Position numbers and translations under genes: made by a program. Under the pieces are notes generated by a model, which searched no databases, was not told the origin of the DNA, and was given only the letters and a program-made list of their open reading frames with translations. This document shows, in pieces, positions 25,446 to 33,029 of a stretch of 64,000 nucleotides of DNA. This stretch comes from Aalborgiella sp040079635 (GTDB taxonomy: Bacteria; Pseudomonadota; Gammaproteobacteria; Burkholderiales; Burkholderiaceae_C), in contig JBEBJY010000002.1 of assembly GCA_040079635.1 (NCBI GenBank), positions 99,881 to 163,880 of the forward strand. The letters run 5' to 3'. Positions within the stretch are counted from its first letter, which is position 1. The number at the start of each line of letters is the position of its first letter.

Positions 25446-26021
25446 TTAAATTTCGCCTTTTGAGGCACGTTCCATCATTTCCCACATGGTGTCCCTTACT
25501 TTCATAGCCTCTTCTTTCAATGGGGAGGGTAATTTCCGTCCCATTTTGACCATCATGTCCATGTTCAAGGTATAAAGCCACAGGCTACCATCGTCTTGCT
25601 CAACCAAAGAAATGCGGCATGGCATGTATGCGGCCATGTGCGGGCTGAAATCCGTCATCATTCGTGCGGTTGATGGCGTGCAAAACGAATAAATAGTAAG
25701 CAACTTTTCTTTTTTGCCGGACCTTGCGGCCAGTTCTTTTGAGAGCGGCAATACACCGACATCCCGCATATTTTTCTCAGAAGATACCTGTCGCAATATT
25801 TCTTCGATGTCTTTTACGGTGACTCCCGCTTTTACCTTACGCTCCCAAGTGGTTGCGACGGCGATGTCTCCATTGCCTTCAATCCAGCGATCCCACATTC
25901 GGCTCGCTTCAGCGCCTGCGCCATTTTCTAATTTGCTTAAAGTCCCGATTGTTCCGCATCCTGTTAAAGACACCATTGCAGCAATCGCAACGCATCCCAC
26001 AAAGCTATGTTTTTTGATCAT
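25446..26021 (-). CDS. DUF302-domain lipoprotein
   Basis: Lipoprotein of 191 aa with lipobox LTGCG after a short signal peptide. Two halves are visible: an N-terminal stretch of about 90 residues without recognised motifs, and a C-terminal DUF302 domain (LLTIYSFCTPSTARMM, MPCRISLVEQDDGSLWLYTLNMD). Two Cys in this domain (SFC and MPC) are possible metal or persulfide sites. It is first in an operon with the FadL-type porin. A CsoR-like site lies about 116 bases upstream. DUF302 proteins are common in sulfur-oxidising bacteria but uncharacterised as far as I know. Confidence 0.75.
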   Translation of the reverse strand: MIKKHSFVGCVAIAAMVSLTGCGTIGTLSKLENGAGAEASRMWDRWIEGNGDIAVATTWERKVKAGVTVKDIEEILRQVSSEKNMRDVGVLPLSKELAARSGKKEKLLTIYSFCTPSTARMMTDFSPHMAAYMPCRISLVEQDDGSLWLYTLNMDMMVKMGRKLPSPLKEEAMKVRDTMWEMMERASKGEI

Positions 26022-26136
26022 GTCTCTCTCCGTTAATCTATATGTGTCTGTATTTTTTTGTTTTAGCTGACCGATTCATCTAAATTCAAATACGATATAA
26101 AGATATATTGAAAATTATCTAAAGAATATGCGTATA

Positions 26137-26150
26137 TACCCTAGGGGGTA
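26137..26150 (-). promoter_or_regulatory. CsoR/CstR-like operator upstream of the DUF302 gene
   Basis: TACCC-N4-GGGTA within TACCCTAGGGGGTA. This resembles operators of the CsoR family as I remember them (B. subtilis copZA, TACCCTACGGGGGTA). CsoR-family members sense Cu(I) or, as CstR, persulfides. It lies upstream of the DUF302-porin operon and about 30 bases past the end of cbbO. No CsoR-family gene is in the window. Confidence 0.4.
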
Positions 26151-26180
26151 GACGGGTTACGGATTAGTGATTCAATCTAA

Positions 26181-28451
26181 TTAACGGGTCAAGGCCAGAA
26201 ACAAATGCGGCAGTTGTTCGGGCAATCGCTCAATATGGTCAATCACGGTGTATCGACGCCCAAAGATATTGCTTACATACGTATCTGCCTTGGGGTCTAG
26301 GTTGATGCAGTAGGTGAAGATCCCCTTTTGATCAAGTTCGTTAACAGATTGGCGCGCATCTTCGATCAGCAGACCCTCATCATGCGCATCAACATCCGAG
26401 GGTTGTCCGTCTGTCAAAATCAACAAGAGCTTTTTATCGGCTTGCTGTGCTTCAAGATAGTGTGCGGCGTGGCGCATTGCCGCTCCCATGCGGGTCGAAT
26501 AACCAGCATCGATTGCTGCCAGCCTGCCTTTCACATCGTCATTCCAGCTTTCGCCAAAGCCTTTAATGTGCAGATAGCGTACATCGTGGCGTGTATTGGA
26601 ATGAAACCCGGCAATAGCAAACGGGTCGCCCAGTTGCTCAATGGACCAGGCCAGTATGGCAACAGCTTCCTGGCTGAGCTCAAGAATGCTTTGGTTTGAG
26701 TGGGCAACTTTCGCGTTGAGTGACTCAGAAAGGTCCAACAGCAGCGTCACTGCAATGCTACGCCCATCGGTTCGGTGGCTCATGTTGATGCGTGAATCGG
26801 GCTGGTTGCCACTTTTGAAGTCGATGAGCGAGCGTACTGCAACATCAAGATCAAGTTCACTGCCTTCTTCCTGGTAGCGAATGCGAACTTTATTTTGTGG
26901 TTTGAGCTGATCCAGCAGGCGTTTGAGTCGTTTAACCAATCCTGCATGTTTGGCCAGTAGTTTGTCGATATCGGCAGGCTGACCTGCTGGGTGCAAGCGC
27001 TCGTAAAGGCTGACCCAGTCTGGGCGATAACTCAGGCTGGTGTAATCCCACTCCGGGTAGTGGCGGGGGGGCAGGCTTTTAGCTTCGTCAGGCGCTTGAC
27101 TTTGACGCTGGTTGTCAAACATCTCTTCGTCATCGCTGAGCTCATGAAACCGCCAGAGATGACGGTTATCGTCACGGTAATCCACTTCTGTATCGGTGAA
27201 ATAAGTATTCGGCAACTGGTCACTTTGAAGCCGTGTTTTCGCCACATAGCTGAGGGCGAGGTTGGCCATGACTTCGGTGCTGGACTCGCCTTGCGTCATA
27301 ACGTCGTGAAAACGCTGCACAAATGTATTCAGTTTGACATCTGAATAGCCATGTGATGAATCGAGCAATGAGCGTGACAGCATGGTCAAACGATGCCGCA
27401 AGCAAGAGTGCGTTGCAGGGTTGCAAGCGCCTTCTACAGGGATGGGATGCAAGGCTGCAAACAGACGACGCAAGCCAGGATACTCGCGCATGGCCAACGC
27501 CTCTACTCGTGCATCTTCAAACATCTCAATCGCCATGCGTTGCATCGGGCTGTAGTTGTCTGCAAAAATGGCGGTACTCCAGCGACGATGGGCTGCCATG
27601 TGAGCCAGTACTGCGCGATAGCGATCAATGCCTTTGACGCCGTTACGCTCGTCATAAACATCTGGCAACCGGATACCTTGCGAATCAAAGTAGGGTACAA
27701 CTTGATACTGGGCATCTGAAGCTGTCGCGTACGGCACCAGATGGTCAGCTTCTTGCCACAAGCCATGCAAATACAGATCTAGCTTTCTTGTGTTGTCTAT
27801 TAAAAGCGTGCCATGTCGTTCGCGTTGCAGCACCGCGCGACTGTCAGCAGATCGCATGCTGAAATAGTCACATTGCTGCTCGGGGTGATGGCTGTAATTG
27901 CGCACCCCGTAGGTGACCCAGTTGCGCAGGCCTTCCAGGGTCAGCAGACTCAACAGATGGGGTGATTGCACAAAATAGTCTGGCAAGCTGGGACTGGGAT
28001 AGGTTTTGTGGATGCCGTGGATAGAGCCGCTGGTGCTCTCCATCAGGTTCAAACTGATATCCACATACGTCTGCAACTGGTCGAGTGAGGGGATTCTCCT
28101 GGCCACGGCTGCAAGTGATTGCAGGAAGGAGCCGATCGCCTGGCTGTTGGGCGATTTCGTCATCACACGAACGGCATTTATCACGGCAGGAAGAGCCGAC
28201 TCACCTGCCGCGCTGGCGACTTGTGGCCACTCTTGTAAAAAAATCAACACAGGCTCCGCGCCACGCCCCATTTTGCCGAGGTATCGCGCTGCTTCTAAAT
28301 AGGCATCCATGCCCTCGGGCGACAGTTGCCCGGATGCATCCACCATGCACCCTTCAAACACATCCGCAACTTGCGGGAAACCACAATCGAGCTGCTGCCG
28401 CCAAGCTTTCAACTGCTCTGGTGGAAGTGCAAGTTCAGGCAAATACTGCAT
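26181..28451 (-). CDS. cbbO: RubisCO activase component CbbO (VWA domain)
   Basis: Large partner of CbbQ in the CbbQO-type RubisCO activase that removes inhibitory sugar phosphates. The C-terminal von Willebrand factor A domain has the metal-binding MIDAS motif LLLDLSESLN and later LTDGQPSD. The N-terminal helical region resembles NorD. I start at 28451 (MQYLPELALPP), 17 bases inside the end of cbbQ; the longer frame from 28526 lies entirely over cbbQ. The protein is then about 756 aa. It completes cbbM-cbbQ-cbbO, the usual form II arrangement. Confidence 0.92.
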   Translation of the reverse strand: MQYLPELALPPEQLKAWRQQLDCGFPQVADVFEGCMVDASGQLSPEGMDAYLEAARYLGKMGRGAEPVLIFLQEWPQVASAAGESALPAVINAVRVMTKSPNSQAIGSFLQSLAAVARRIPSLDQLQTYVDISLNLMESTSGSIHGIHKTYPSPSLPDYFVQSPHLLSLLTLEGLRNWVTYGVRNYSHHPEQQCDYFSMRSADSRAVLQRERHGTLLIDNTRKLDLYLHGLWQEADHLVPYATASDAQYQVVPYFDSQGIRLPDVYDERNGVKGIDRYRAVLAHMAAHRRWSTAIFADNYSPMQRMAIEMFEDARVEALAMREYPGLRRLFAALHPIPVEGACNPATHSCLRHRLTMLSRSLLDSSHGYSDVKLNTFVQRFHDVMTQGESSTEVMANLALSYVAKTRLQSDQLPNTYFTDTEVDYRDDNRHLWRFHELSDDEEMFDNQRQSQAPDEAKSLPPRHYPEWDYTSLSYRPDWVSLYERLHPAGQPADIDKLLAKHAGLVKRLKRLLDQLKPQNKVRIRYQEEGSELDLDVAVRSLIDFKSGNQPDSRINMSHRTDGRSIAVTLLLDLSESLNAKVAHSNQSILELSQEAVAILAWSIEQLGDPFAIAGFHSNTRHDVRYLHIKGFGESWNDDVKGRLAAIDAGYSTRMGAAMRHAAHYLEAQQADKKLLLILTDGQPSDVDAHDEGLLIEDARQSVNELDQKGIFTYCINLDPKADTYVSNIFGRRYTVIDHIERLPEQLPHLFLALTR

Positions 28452-29238
28452 CAATGGCGTGGTCCAGCGTGGCGCGAATATCTGCATCATCCGTGATAGG
28501 GCGCACCAAAGCCATGCGGCAGGCATCGACTGGGTTGATATCCGCTTTGATCAAAGTTGCCGCATAGACAAGTAGTCTTGTTGACATACCCTCATCCAAG
28601 CCATGCCCTTTGAGTTGGCGAGCCGTGTTGCCAATTTTTACAAGCTTTGCAGCGGTGTTAGTGTCTATTTTTGTCTCAGAAGCCACAATAGCAGTTTCCA
28701 ACTCAGCACTTGGGTAGTCAAAATCAAAAGCCACAAAGCGCTGTTTGGTCGATTGCTTCAAATCCTTCATCAAGCTTTGGTAGCCGGGGTTGTAAGAGAT
28801 CACGAGCTGAAAATCAGGGTGCGCGTGGATCAGTTCACCCCGTTTGTCCAATGGCAACTGGCGACGGTGGTCGGTCAAGGGGTGGATCACCACGGTCGTG
28901 TCCGCTCGGGCTTCCACCACTTCGTCCAGATAGCAAATCGCCCCGATACGCGCAGCTGTAGTCAGCGGACCATCCAGCCAGCGCGTACCATTGGCCTCCA
29001 GCAGGTAGCGCCCAAGCAGGTCAGACGCCGTCATATCCTCATTACAAGCCACGGTGATGAGTGGTTTGCCCAGTTTCCAAGCCATGTATTCCACAAACCG
29101 TGACTTGCCACAACCCGTGGGGCCTTTCAGCATCACCGGCAACTGCGCTTTGTAAGCAGCTTCATACAAAGTCACTTCATTCGCTTGTGGCTGGTAGAAG
29201 GGTTCTTTGATGATTTTGTAGGGTGATGCGTCTGTCAT
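28435..29238 (-). CDS. cbbQ: RubisCO activase AAA+ ATPase CbbQ
   Basis: MoxR-type AAA+ ATPase of 267 aa. Walker A is GPTGCGKSRF, Walker B CYLDEVVEAR, and the sensor region is LVISYNPGYQS. The N-terminal IIKEPFYQPQANEV is typical of CbbQ/NorQ. It works with CbbO as a hexameric RubisCO activase. It starts 28 bases after cbbM ends and overlaps cbbO by 17 bases, so all three are cotranscribed. NorQ is the close alternative, but the RubisCO neighbour decides. Confidence 0.95.
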   Translation of the reverse strand: MTDASPYKIIKEPFYQPQANEVTLYEAAYKAQLPVMLKGPTGCGKSRFVEYMAWKLGKPLITVACNEDMTASDLLGRYLLEANGTRWLDGPLTTAARIGAICYLDEVVEARADTTVVIHPLTDHRRQLPLDKRGELIHAHPDFQLVISYNPGYQSLMKDLKQSTKQRFVAFDFDYPSAELETAIVASETKIDTNTAAKLVKIGNTARQLKGHGLDEGMSTRLLVYAATLIKADINPVDACRMALVRPITDDADIRATLDHAIDAVFA

Positions 29239-29266
29239 GGTTTGTTCCTAGATTGGCTGGGAAGAT

Positions 29267-30649
29267 TTACTTGTGCACGCCCAGCTTTTCACGCCAGCCC
29301 GGGAACAGTTTGTCTGAGTCGCCAGGGAAGGACTCGAACGCACGTGCAAACTCTTTGTGCTCTTTTGCGAATTCAATCGGGTCTGCACCCGATTTCCAGC
29401 ACTCGTAGGATTGACGCAGAGAGATCGCGCCCGCTGCTGGGCTATCAATATGGCCGTAAGCGCCACCGCCAGAAGTGTTGATGACGTTGCCGTGCCCTAA
29501 GTTTTCAAAAAAGCCAGGTAAGCGCAACGCATTCATGCCGCCAGAAATAATCGGCGTAGTTGGCTTCATGCCATACCATTTTTGGTAATAAACAGGGCCT
29601 TGCGCCTCGTCACGCTCAATCATGTAGGCGATGTTTTTGTCTGAGTTTTCACCCTCCATCTTGCCGTAGCCCATGGTGCCGACGTGGATGCCAGACGCCC
29701 CTTGCAACCGAGAAATTTTGGCCAACACAAACGCTGTGTAGCCGCGCTTGGCTGATGGCGATGTCACCATGCCGTGGCCCGCACGGTGGTAATGCAAATA
29801 TTGGTTGGGGTACTGGCGACGGGCAGTGGTGATCATGCCTGGGCCACCCACAAAACCGTCGACCAAGAAAGCTACTTTGTCTGCATCAGGGCCAAAAGAC
29901 TCAAGGATGAAGTCAGCGCGGGCGCACATTTCGTAATGGTCGTCAGCGGTGATGTTGGCAGAGAAAATTTTGGCTTGGCCAGTTTCGTCTTGTGCGCGTT
30001 TCATTGCGTCATAAACCAGTGGGTAGACCTTTTTGGCAGGGCAGAACACTTGGTTGCCTTGTGGTTCGTCGTTCTTGATGAAATCGCCACCCAACCAGAA
30101 CTGGTAAGCCGCTTTGGCAAATGGCTCGGGACGCAAACCTAATTTTGGTTTGATGATGGTACCGGCAATGTAACCGCCGTCCTTAACGGGACGGTCCAAA
30201 ATGCGCCACAAGTCGGAGATGTCCTTGGAAGGGCCGTCAAACAGCTGGATGCAGCGTTTCGGGAAATAAATATCGTGAATCTTGCCGTGCTCAATGTCGC
30301 CCATGCCTTGGTTATTGCCAATGATGAGCGTCAACACCGACACCATCATCATACGGCCATCGGTGATGTTGCGGTCAAACAAGTCGACCGGGTAGGCGAT
30401 GCGCATGTCCTCAGTGGCTTCATCGATGTAATACACCAGCGCATCCACGCCGCGTGTGAAGTCGTCCGTGGTGCTCACTTCCACATTGGTACCGGTCGAT
30501 GATTCTGCGGCGAAATGCGCTGCGGCTGCCAAATACGTGCCAAAACCCGGTTTCGGCTTCATTTTGTAGGCAACGAGGATGTGGCCTTCGCCTTTGATAA
30601 GGTCTTCTTCCTTCAGGCTAAGATCTGCGTAACGGTTGCTTTGGTCCAT
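29267..30649 (-). CDS. cbbM: Ribulose-1,5-bisphosphate carboxylase, form II
   Basis: Form II RubisCO large subunit (460 aa), fixing CO2 onto RuBP. Catalytic residues sit one position later than in R. rubrum numbering: Lys167 in KPKLGLRPEPF, and the carbamylated Lys192 with Asp194 and Glu195 in GGDFIKNDEP. HYHRAGHG, loop 6 GTMGYGKMEGE and ISGGMNALR are intact. No small subunit or carboxysome genes are nearby, as expected for form II, which suits high CO2 or low O2. Its upstream region holds a 32 bp site shared with cbbR-cbbY. Confidence 0.98.
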   Translation of the reverse strand: MDQSNRYADLSLKEEDLIKGEGHILVAYKMKPKPGFGTYLAAAAHFAAESSTGTNVEVSTTDDFTRGVDALVYYIDEATEDMRIAYPVDLFDRNITDGRMMMVSVLTLIIGNNQGMGDIEHGKIHDIYFPKRCIQLFDGPSKDISDLWRILDRPVKDGGYIAGTIIKPKLGLRPEPFAKAAYQFWLGGDFIKNDEPQGNQVFCPAKKVYPLVYDAMKRAQDETGQAKIFSANITADDHYEMCARADFILESFGPDADKVAFLVDGFVGGPGMITTARRQYPNQYLHYHRAGHGMVTSPSAKRGYTAFVLAKISRLQGASGIHVGTMGYGKMEGENSDKNIAYMIERDEAQGPVYYQKWYGMKPTTPIISGGMNALRLPGFFENLGHGNVINTSGGGAYGHIDSPAAGAISLRQSYECWKSGADPIEFAKEHKEFARAFESFPGDSDKLFPGWREKLGVHK

Positions 30650-30744
30650 GTAAATGCTCCAGTAGTTGATCGGTAGATACCTTTTCTAAGGTTCTGGCCG
30701 CAATCGTAGGAGTATTTACTCATAAATAATATTCAAATTTATTT

Positions 30745-30776
30745 TTAAACAAATCAGAATTTACTGATGATTTAAA
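30745..30776 (-). promoter_or_regulatory. Probable CbbR site upstream of cbbM
   Basis: Arms TTAAACAAATCAG and CTGATGATTTAAA flank six bases (plus strand). The same arms in the same orientation occur at 35366-35397, with only the central six differing (26 of 32 bases equal). The core is the inverted repeat ATCAG-N6-CTGAT and contains TCA-N8-TGA, fitting the known CbbR pattern TNA-N7/8-TNA. It lies 96-127 bases before the cbbM start codon. Confidence 0.8.
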
Positions 30777-30783
30777 TTTTGAG

Positions 30784-31548
30784 TTACTTGCAGTTGTTGT
30801 GCTGCCTCCACTTTTCTTCATGTCCCAGCATCTTGGCAAAGCTAGGCACATTACAACGTTCAATTTCAGCTGCTTCGGCTGCTGTTTTAGGCGCTGATGA
30901 AGTTGTGGCAACTGGTTCTGTTTTAACAGCTTCAGTTTTCGCTTTTTGTCCGTAAACCAAAGGGGCAATGCCAGTAATGGTTGCGGCAAACAAAGCCACA
31001 ACGGCGAGCTGAGCTTTGCTAACACCTGAATTTTTTTCGGGTGGCATCTCGCACACGCCACCCGGGCATAACTGGGCTTGGTTTTTATTTAAGGCGTTGT
31101 ACAGCTTGCAGCCTATGCAAATGCCAAATGAAGTTTCAAACAGCATCAAGGTCAAGCACGTGGCGCAAGTCAGCATATTGATGGGGCCGACCATGTCGTT
31201 GATGACCATGGTGTAAGCCATCACCTGCGCCAAAATAAAGCCAATAGCCCAAGCAAACCGCTTTTGCGGCGCGCCCGACCACTCAGGCTGCTGCTTACGC
31301 ACAAACCATTGACCGACAATCAAACTCGGTGCGTAACGTGGATTGATGAAGATTCGAATCGTAAAGTCAATCAAAAAAACGACAACAAACAAACGCGTTG
31401 GCTGAAAATTGCCCATCAACCATGCATTCATAAACGACATAAAACCGAACAAAAACATGATCCCCGCTGCCGCTCGCACAGCACGTTCATTCAGCACCCG
31501 CACGCTGTAACCTTCTTTTTGCTCACCGAATTCAAATATGTGACTCAT
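30784..31548 (-). CDS. DUF4395 integral membrane protein
   Basis: Membrane protein of 254 aa. Four to five hydrophobic segments lie in the first 150 residues and another near residues 188-205, followed by an Ala/Thr/Lys-rich periplasmic tail. Conserved cysteines are seen in TCATCLTLMLFETSFGICIGC and CPGGVCE. DUF4395 proteins often accompany thioredoxin/rhodanese or sulfur genes in other genomes, from memory. TAAGGAG precedes the ATG. It is upstream of cbbM on the same strand but cbbM has its own operator. The 18 bp palindrome at 31602 lies in its divergent promoter. Function unknown. Confidence 0.75.
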   Translation of the reverse strand: MSHIFEFGEQKEGYSVRVLNERAVRAAAGIMFLFGFMSFMNAWLMGNFQPTRLFVVVFLIDFTIRIFINPRYAPSLIVGQWFVRKQQPEWSGAPQKRFAWAIGFILAQVMAYTMVINDMVGPINMLTCATCLTLMLFETSFGICIGCKLYNALNKNQAQLCPGGVCEMPPEKNSGVSKAQLAVVALFAATITGIAPLVYGQKAKTEAVKTEPVATTSSAPKTAAEAAEIERCNVPSFAKMLGHEEKWRQHNNCK

Positions 31549-31601
31549 TCTCTACTCCTTAAATTTATGAGATAGATTTTCGTAGACAGGCTGGTTTGAG
31601 C

Positions 31602-31619
31602 GTATGATTTAAATCATAC
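31602..31619. promoter_or_regulatory. FNR/Crp-like palindrome between divergent genes
   Basis: The perfect 18 bp palindrome GTATGATTTAAATCATAC contains TGAT-N4-ATCA, the FNR-type core spacing. It sits 17 bases before the Crp/Fnr gene at 31636 and 54 bases before the DUF4395 gene on the other strand. This fits autoregulation and joint control by the adjacent regulator. Confidence 0.65.
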
Positions 31620-31635
31620 AAGCAGGTAAATTTAT

Positions 31636-32244
31636 ATGAAGCCGAACCCCATCAGCTTGCCGAAACCACTCATTTCTTTGCTACCGGCTGAGCTGCAACA
31701 ACAATGTGTTTCTCAAAAATGCAGCAAAGGAGAGCGGCTTTTCGCGCAGGGTCAACAGCCTGAGCGCATGTTTTTCATAGGTAGCGGCGAGGCTGTTTTG
31801 CAAAGAATGGGTGAGCATGGCACGCAGTTGGTGCTCCAACGTGTGCGGCAAGGCTTTATTTCCGAGGCGAGTTTGCAGTCAAGCCTCTACCACTGCGAAA
31901 GTATCGTCACCGTAGCGGGAGATCTGGTCAGCATCCCTATTTCCGCGATTAAGCAAGAGCTGCTCAGCAATCCTGAATTTGCCATGCGCTGGGTCGCCAT
32001 GTTAAACAAAGAGCTCAAACGCTTGCGTGCACAATGCGAACGCTTATCGCTCAAAAGTGTGAAAGACCGCCTGCTTCATTTGATCGAAACGGAAGGCGAA
32101 GACGGTAAATTAGCGCTCGGCACTGGTTTGAAATCAATCGCTGCGGAACTCAGCGTAAGCCACGAGGCGCTTTACCGCACCGTGGCAGAGCTAGAAAAGC
32201 AGGGCGTTTTGTATCGTTTTGGTAACTCTATTTGCTATAAATAG
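31636..32244 (+). CDS. Crp/Fnr-family transcriptional regulator
   Basis: 202 aa regulator with a cNMP-type N-terminal beta roll (GERLFAQGQQPERMFFIGSGEAVLQ) and a C-terminal helix-turn-helix (LKSIAAELSVSHEALYRTVAELE). The recognition helix keeps E and R (HEALYRT), matching TGA-containing half-sites as in the palindrome just upstream. The N-terminal region has one Cys pair separated by three residues (QQQCVSQKCSK) but no FNR cluster pattern. The last codons and the stop (Cys-Tyr-Lys-TAG) lie inside dispersed repeat copy B. Probably controls the DUF4395 gene and itself. Confidence 0.85.
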   Translation: MKPNPISLPKPLISLLPAELQQQCVSQKCSKGERLFAQGQQPERMFFIGSGEAVLQRMGEHGTQLVLQRVRQGFISEASLQSSLYHCESIVTVAGDLVSIPISAIKQELLSNPEFAMRWVAMLNKELKRLRAQCERLSLKSVKDRLLHLIETEGEDGKLALGTGLKSIAAELSVSHEALYRTVAELEKQGVLYRFGNSICYK

Positions 32245-32287
32245 TATAGCTGCTTAGGCAATAAATACGCCGGCTAGAGTCATATTT
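32234..32287 (+). repeat. Dispersed repeat copy B
   Basis: GCTAT-N7-ATAGC hairpin, then CTTAGGCAATAAATACGCC and GGCTA, ending in an AT-rich tail. The first hairpin begins within the coding end of the Crp-family gene, so TAT AAA TAG (Tyr-Lys-stop) is repeat sequence. Confidence 0.9.
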
Positions 32288-32348
32288 ATAGGGGTAATAT
32301 TCTGAATATTTAGTAATCAGCAAGTTTATTGATTAAAAAACTTGCAAT

Positions 32349-32370
32349 CATTCTAATAATCGTTAGAATG
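32349..32370 (+). promoter_or_regulatory. Operator-like repeat of the ArsR-rhodanese gene
   Basis: CATTCTAA-N6-TTAGAATG, a perfect 8-base inverted repeat ending 5 bases before the ATG at 32376. An autorepression site for the ArsR-family protein is the simplest reading. Its ATTC...GAAT ends recall sites reported for the persulfide sensors SqrR and BigR, though the spacing differs. Confidence 0.65.
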
Positions 32371-32375
32371 AACGT

Positions 32376-33029
32376 ATGAGAGACATCAAAAACCATTTGT
32401 ACGAACAAGTTGCCCGTATCGGCAAAGCCATGGCCAGCCCTAAGCGGTTGGAGTTGGTGGAGCTGCTGTGTCAGGGTGAAAAGACGGTGGAGCTGCTGGC
32501 GGCGCAGGCTGAAATCAGCGTCAAACTGGCTAGTGCGCACCTCAAAGCGCTGCGTCAGGCGCGGCTTGTGGATACCCGCAAAAACGGCAAATACGTGACT
32601 TATCGGCTGGCCAATACCAGTGTGGCAGACCTGTGGGTGGCCTTGCGCACCGAGGCTGAGGAGCGGCTGGTGGAGCTGCAAGTCGCGCTTGCGAGCATCG
32701 TGTCGCACGGCGATGCCCTGCAGGGCATAGACCGCGCCACCATGCTGGAAAAAGCCAAATCGGGCGAGATTTTGATGCTGGACGTGCGCCCGCAAGCTGA
32801 GTACGCCAGTGCCCATTTGCCCCACGCCCGCTCATTACCGGTGGACGAACTGCTGAAACGGCTGGCTGAACTGCCGCAAGGCACACCCGTGGTTGCCTAC
32901 TGTCGTGGCCCGTTTTGCTTGATGGCGAAAGATGCGGTCGATTTGCTGCGGCAACACGGCTACAGCGCCCACCACTTGACCGACGGCGTGGCGGAGTGGC
33001 GAGCGCAAGGTTTACCGGTTGAGGTGTGA
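32376..33029 (+). CDS. ArsR-family regulator fused to a rhodanese domain
   Basis: 217 aa two-domain protein. Residues about 1-100 form an ArsR winged helix (AKAMASPKRLELVELL, SVKLASAHLKALRQARLV). Residues about 118-215 are a rhodanese domain with the loop CRGPFC, whose first Cys is the expected persulfide carrier. Such fusions probably couple sulfane-sulfur detection to transcription (inference from domain logic). It overlaps the MFS gene by four bases (GTGA), making that transporter its likely target. The stretch is visibly more G+C-rich than the sox region. Confidence 0.88.
   Translation: MRDIKNHLYEQVARIGKAMASPKRLELVELLCQGEKTVELLAAQAEISVKLASAHLKALRQARLVDTRKNGKYVTYRLANTSVADLWVALRTEAEERLVELQVALASIVSHGDALQGIDRATMLEKAKSGEILMLDVRPQAEYASAHLPHARSLPVDELLKRLAELPQGTPVVAYCRGPFCLMAKDAVDLLRQHGYSAHHLTDGVAEWRAQGLPVEV

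Noticed and set aside
28452..28526. Extension of cbbO into cbbQ
   Set aside because: It would lie fully over the conserved cbbQ C-terminus; the ATG at 28451 leaves a typical 17-base overlap.
32310..32825. Long minus-strand open frame (171 codons) opposite the ArsR-rhodanese gene
   Set aside because: It is a shadow of a clearly recognised protein, rich in His/Gln and without domain features.
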